21,557 bases of DNA from a virus: positions 1 through 21,557 of the IMG/VR virus record IMGVR_UViG_3300023184_000582; one strand, written 5' to 3'. Position 1 is the stretch's first letter. The number at the start of each line of letters is the position of its first letter. Made by a program: the position numbers and the translations under genes. Of this stretch, positions 20,984-21,557 are shown piece by piece. The notes under the pieces were generated by a model. The model did not search any database. It saw only the letters and a list, made by a program, of their open reading frames with translations, and was not told the origin of the DNA.

Positions 20984-21061
20984 TGGTGGGCCCCCCGTGA
21001 GTCGAACACGGCACCAATGGATTATGAGTCCACTGCTCTAACCAACATGAGCTAGGGGCCC
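20984..21061 (-). tRNA. tRNA with CAU anticodon (elongator Met or Ile2)
   Basis: Complete cloverleaf on the minus strand: acceptor GGGCCCC/GGGGCCC, D-arm GCTC/GAGC with GG in the loop, anticodon arm GTGGA-CTCATAA-TCCAT (anticodon CAT), variable TGGTG, T-arm CCGTG-TTCGACT-CACGG, discriminator A and encoded CCA. The G1-C72 pair argues against an initiator. Whether it reads AUG or, after lysidine modification, AUA cannot be settled by eye. It begins 8 bp after the stop of the 63-aa gene upstream, so it is probably cut from that mRNA. Confidence 0.95.
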
Positions 21062-21068
21062 GGTGAGC

Positions 21069-21260
21069 TTAACTGAACTCTTTGATCATTTCGTAATCAC
21101 CGTCTATGGTTTCTTCATACACTGTAACGATAGCACCCGTTTCCTTGTGCTCTTTCTCAGCAGCTGCCAGTGCTTCTTTGCGACTGGCAGTGGTGAGGAC
21201 TAGTTCTTGATGATCTGATCCATCTTCGGACCAAACTTCGTATTGAACCCACTTGCTCAT
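21069..21260 (-). CDS. Early-type hypothetical protein, 63 aa
   Basis: MSKWVQYEVWSEDGSDHQEL start, then a helix with Arg/Lys/Glu (ASRKEALAAAEKEHKE) and a strand end (TGAIVTVYEETIDGDYEMIK). The beta-alpha-beta pattern resembles small ferredoxin-like domains; no family named. Start at ATG 21260 with only a weak ribosome site. The gene lies between a GC-rich hairpin and the tRNA. Confidence 0.7.
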   Translation of the reverse strand: MSKWVQYEVWSEDGSDHQELVLTTASRKEALAAAEKEHKETGAIVTVYEETIDGDYEMIKEFS

Positions 21261-21283
21261 TGCTTGTTGATCTTTCGTATTAC

Positions 21284-21302
21284 TGGGGGCCGTGAGCCCC
21301 CA
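21284..21302 (-). other. GC-rich hairpin between early genes
   Basis: TGGGGGC-TCACG-GCCCCCA: seven-base-pair stem, 5-nt loop, no U-tract. It lies 17 bp after the right-hand gene's stop and may stabilise its mRNA end or act as an attenuator. Confidence 0.5.
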
Positions 21303-21319
21303 TTGTTGTCACGCCAGGC

Positions 21320-21557
21320 TTAGAACGGAGCGTCTTCGTTCTCAACTGCCTTGACTGCTTTTGCAGGAGTCTTGGCCTTGGGGGCAACTGCTTTAACAGT
21401 GGCCTTGGGTGTGGCCTTCACTGTCTTAGGAGCATTGTCTTCCATGTACTCAGTGATAGTGGCCTGTGCTGTGGCATCAGCAAAGTCCTCGAGACCCAAC
21501 AGCATCTCAGCTGCTTGCAGCTTGGTGAACTCGCCTTCAAGATCAGCCAAGCGAATG
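21320..21557 (-). CDS. Partial gene, helical N-part with Lys/Ala/Pro tail and SSB-like tip
   Basis: The frame is open through the window edge (codons upstream of the TTG at 21550 continue), so the 5' end is missing. The visible part starts ...ADLEGEFTKLQAAEMLLGLE, is helical to about TITEYMED, then becomes a low-complexity Lys/Ala/Pro/Val tail (TVKATPKATVKAVAPKAK and more) ending VENEDAPF. The last six residues NEDAPF resemble the acidic C-terminal tip of bacterial SSB proteins (DDDIPF type) that docks many host DNA-repair proteins. No OB fold is visible in the available part. Function unknown. Confidence 0.7.
   Translation of the reverse strand, partial: IRLADLEGEFTKLQAAEMLLGLEDFADATAQATITEYMEDNAPKTVKATPKATVKAVAPKAKTPAKAVKAVENEDAPF

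Overview
The window looks like part of a T4-like (myovirus) phage genome, nearer to the marine/freshwater cyanophage-pelagiphage type than to T4 itself. The reasons are tightly packed genes with ATGA/TAATG overlaps, a recognisable T4-type replication and recombination set (gp32, UvsX, UvsW, gp61 primase, gp41 helicase), T4-type late promoters (TATAAATA/CATAAATA), and the accessory genes typical of aquatic T4-like phages (2OG-Fe(II) oxygenase-like proteins, carbamoyltransferase, fatty-acid desaturase). The host cannot be named from the sequence; the promoters are ordinary sigma70 type.

Layout. 1-590: 3' part of an Ala/Gln/Pro-rich protein with 66-bp tandem repeats. 600-9900 (+): gp32, an oxygenase-like protein, UvsX, a small acidic protein, a possible UvsY-like mediator, a nucleotidyltransferase, an unknown 400-aa protein, UvsW, an unknown, a second oxygenase-like protein, an unknown, a possible gp62-like clamp-loader subunit and a zinc-finger protein. 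9907-10476 (+): a very small DnaE/PolC-like polymerase-core protein. 10473-10847 (-): a lone conserved-looking hypothetical. 10874-11725 (+): a probable virion protein behind a late promoter. 11756-15301 (+): primase, a 37-aa protein, carbamoyltransferase and replicative helicase. 15365-16644 (+): acetyltransferase-like protein and desaturase. 16651-17244 (-): unknown. 17245-17714: non-coding, with repeats and a hairpin cluster. 17715-21557 (-): AAA ATPase, small early-type genes and a CAU-anticodon tRNA.

Regulation is unusually legible. On the minus strand six genes each follow a sigma70-type promoter with exactly 17 bp between -35 and -10, then a 19-22-nt A/C-rich leader and a Shine-Dalgarno of the form (A/G)GGAGC(G/A). 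Downstream of the AAA ATPase, two hairpins with unrelated stems carry the same 14-nt loop sequence, which is complementary to those Shine-Dalgarno sites; one of the two is also a rho-independent terminator. I infer a candidate phage regulatory RNA acting on its own early genes. On the plus strand, three replication-region genes have sigma70-type promoters (17-bp spacer) whose -10 box ends only 5-6 nt before the ATG, implying leaderless or near-leaderless mRNAs.

The other notable points are the 189-aa DnaE-like protein retaining all three catalytic Asp positions of the polymerase palm, a carbamoyltransferase without its activation domain, an SSB-like C-terminal tip (NEDAPF) on the protein at the right edge, and a 32-aa membrane peptide. 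The minus-strand early region also looks visibly more G/C-rich than the left half.
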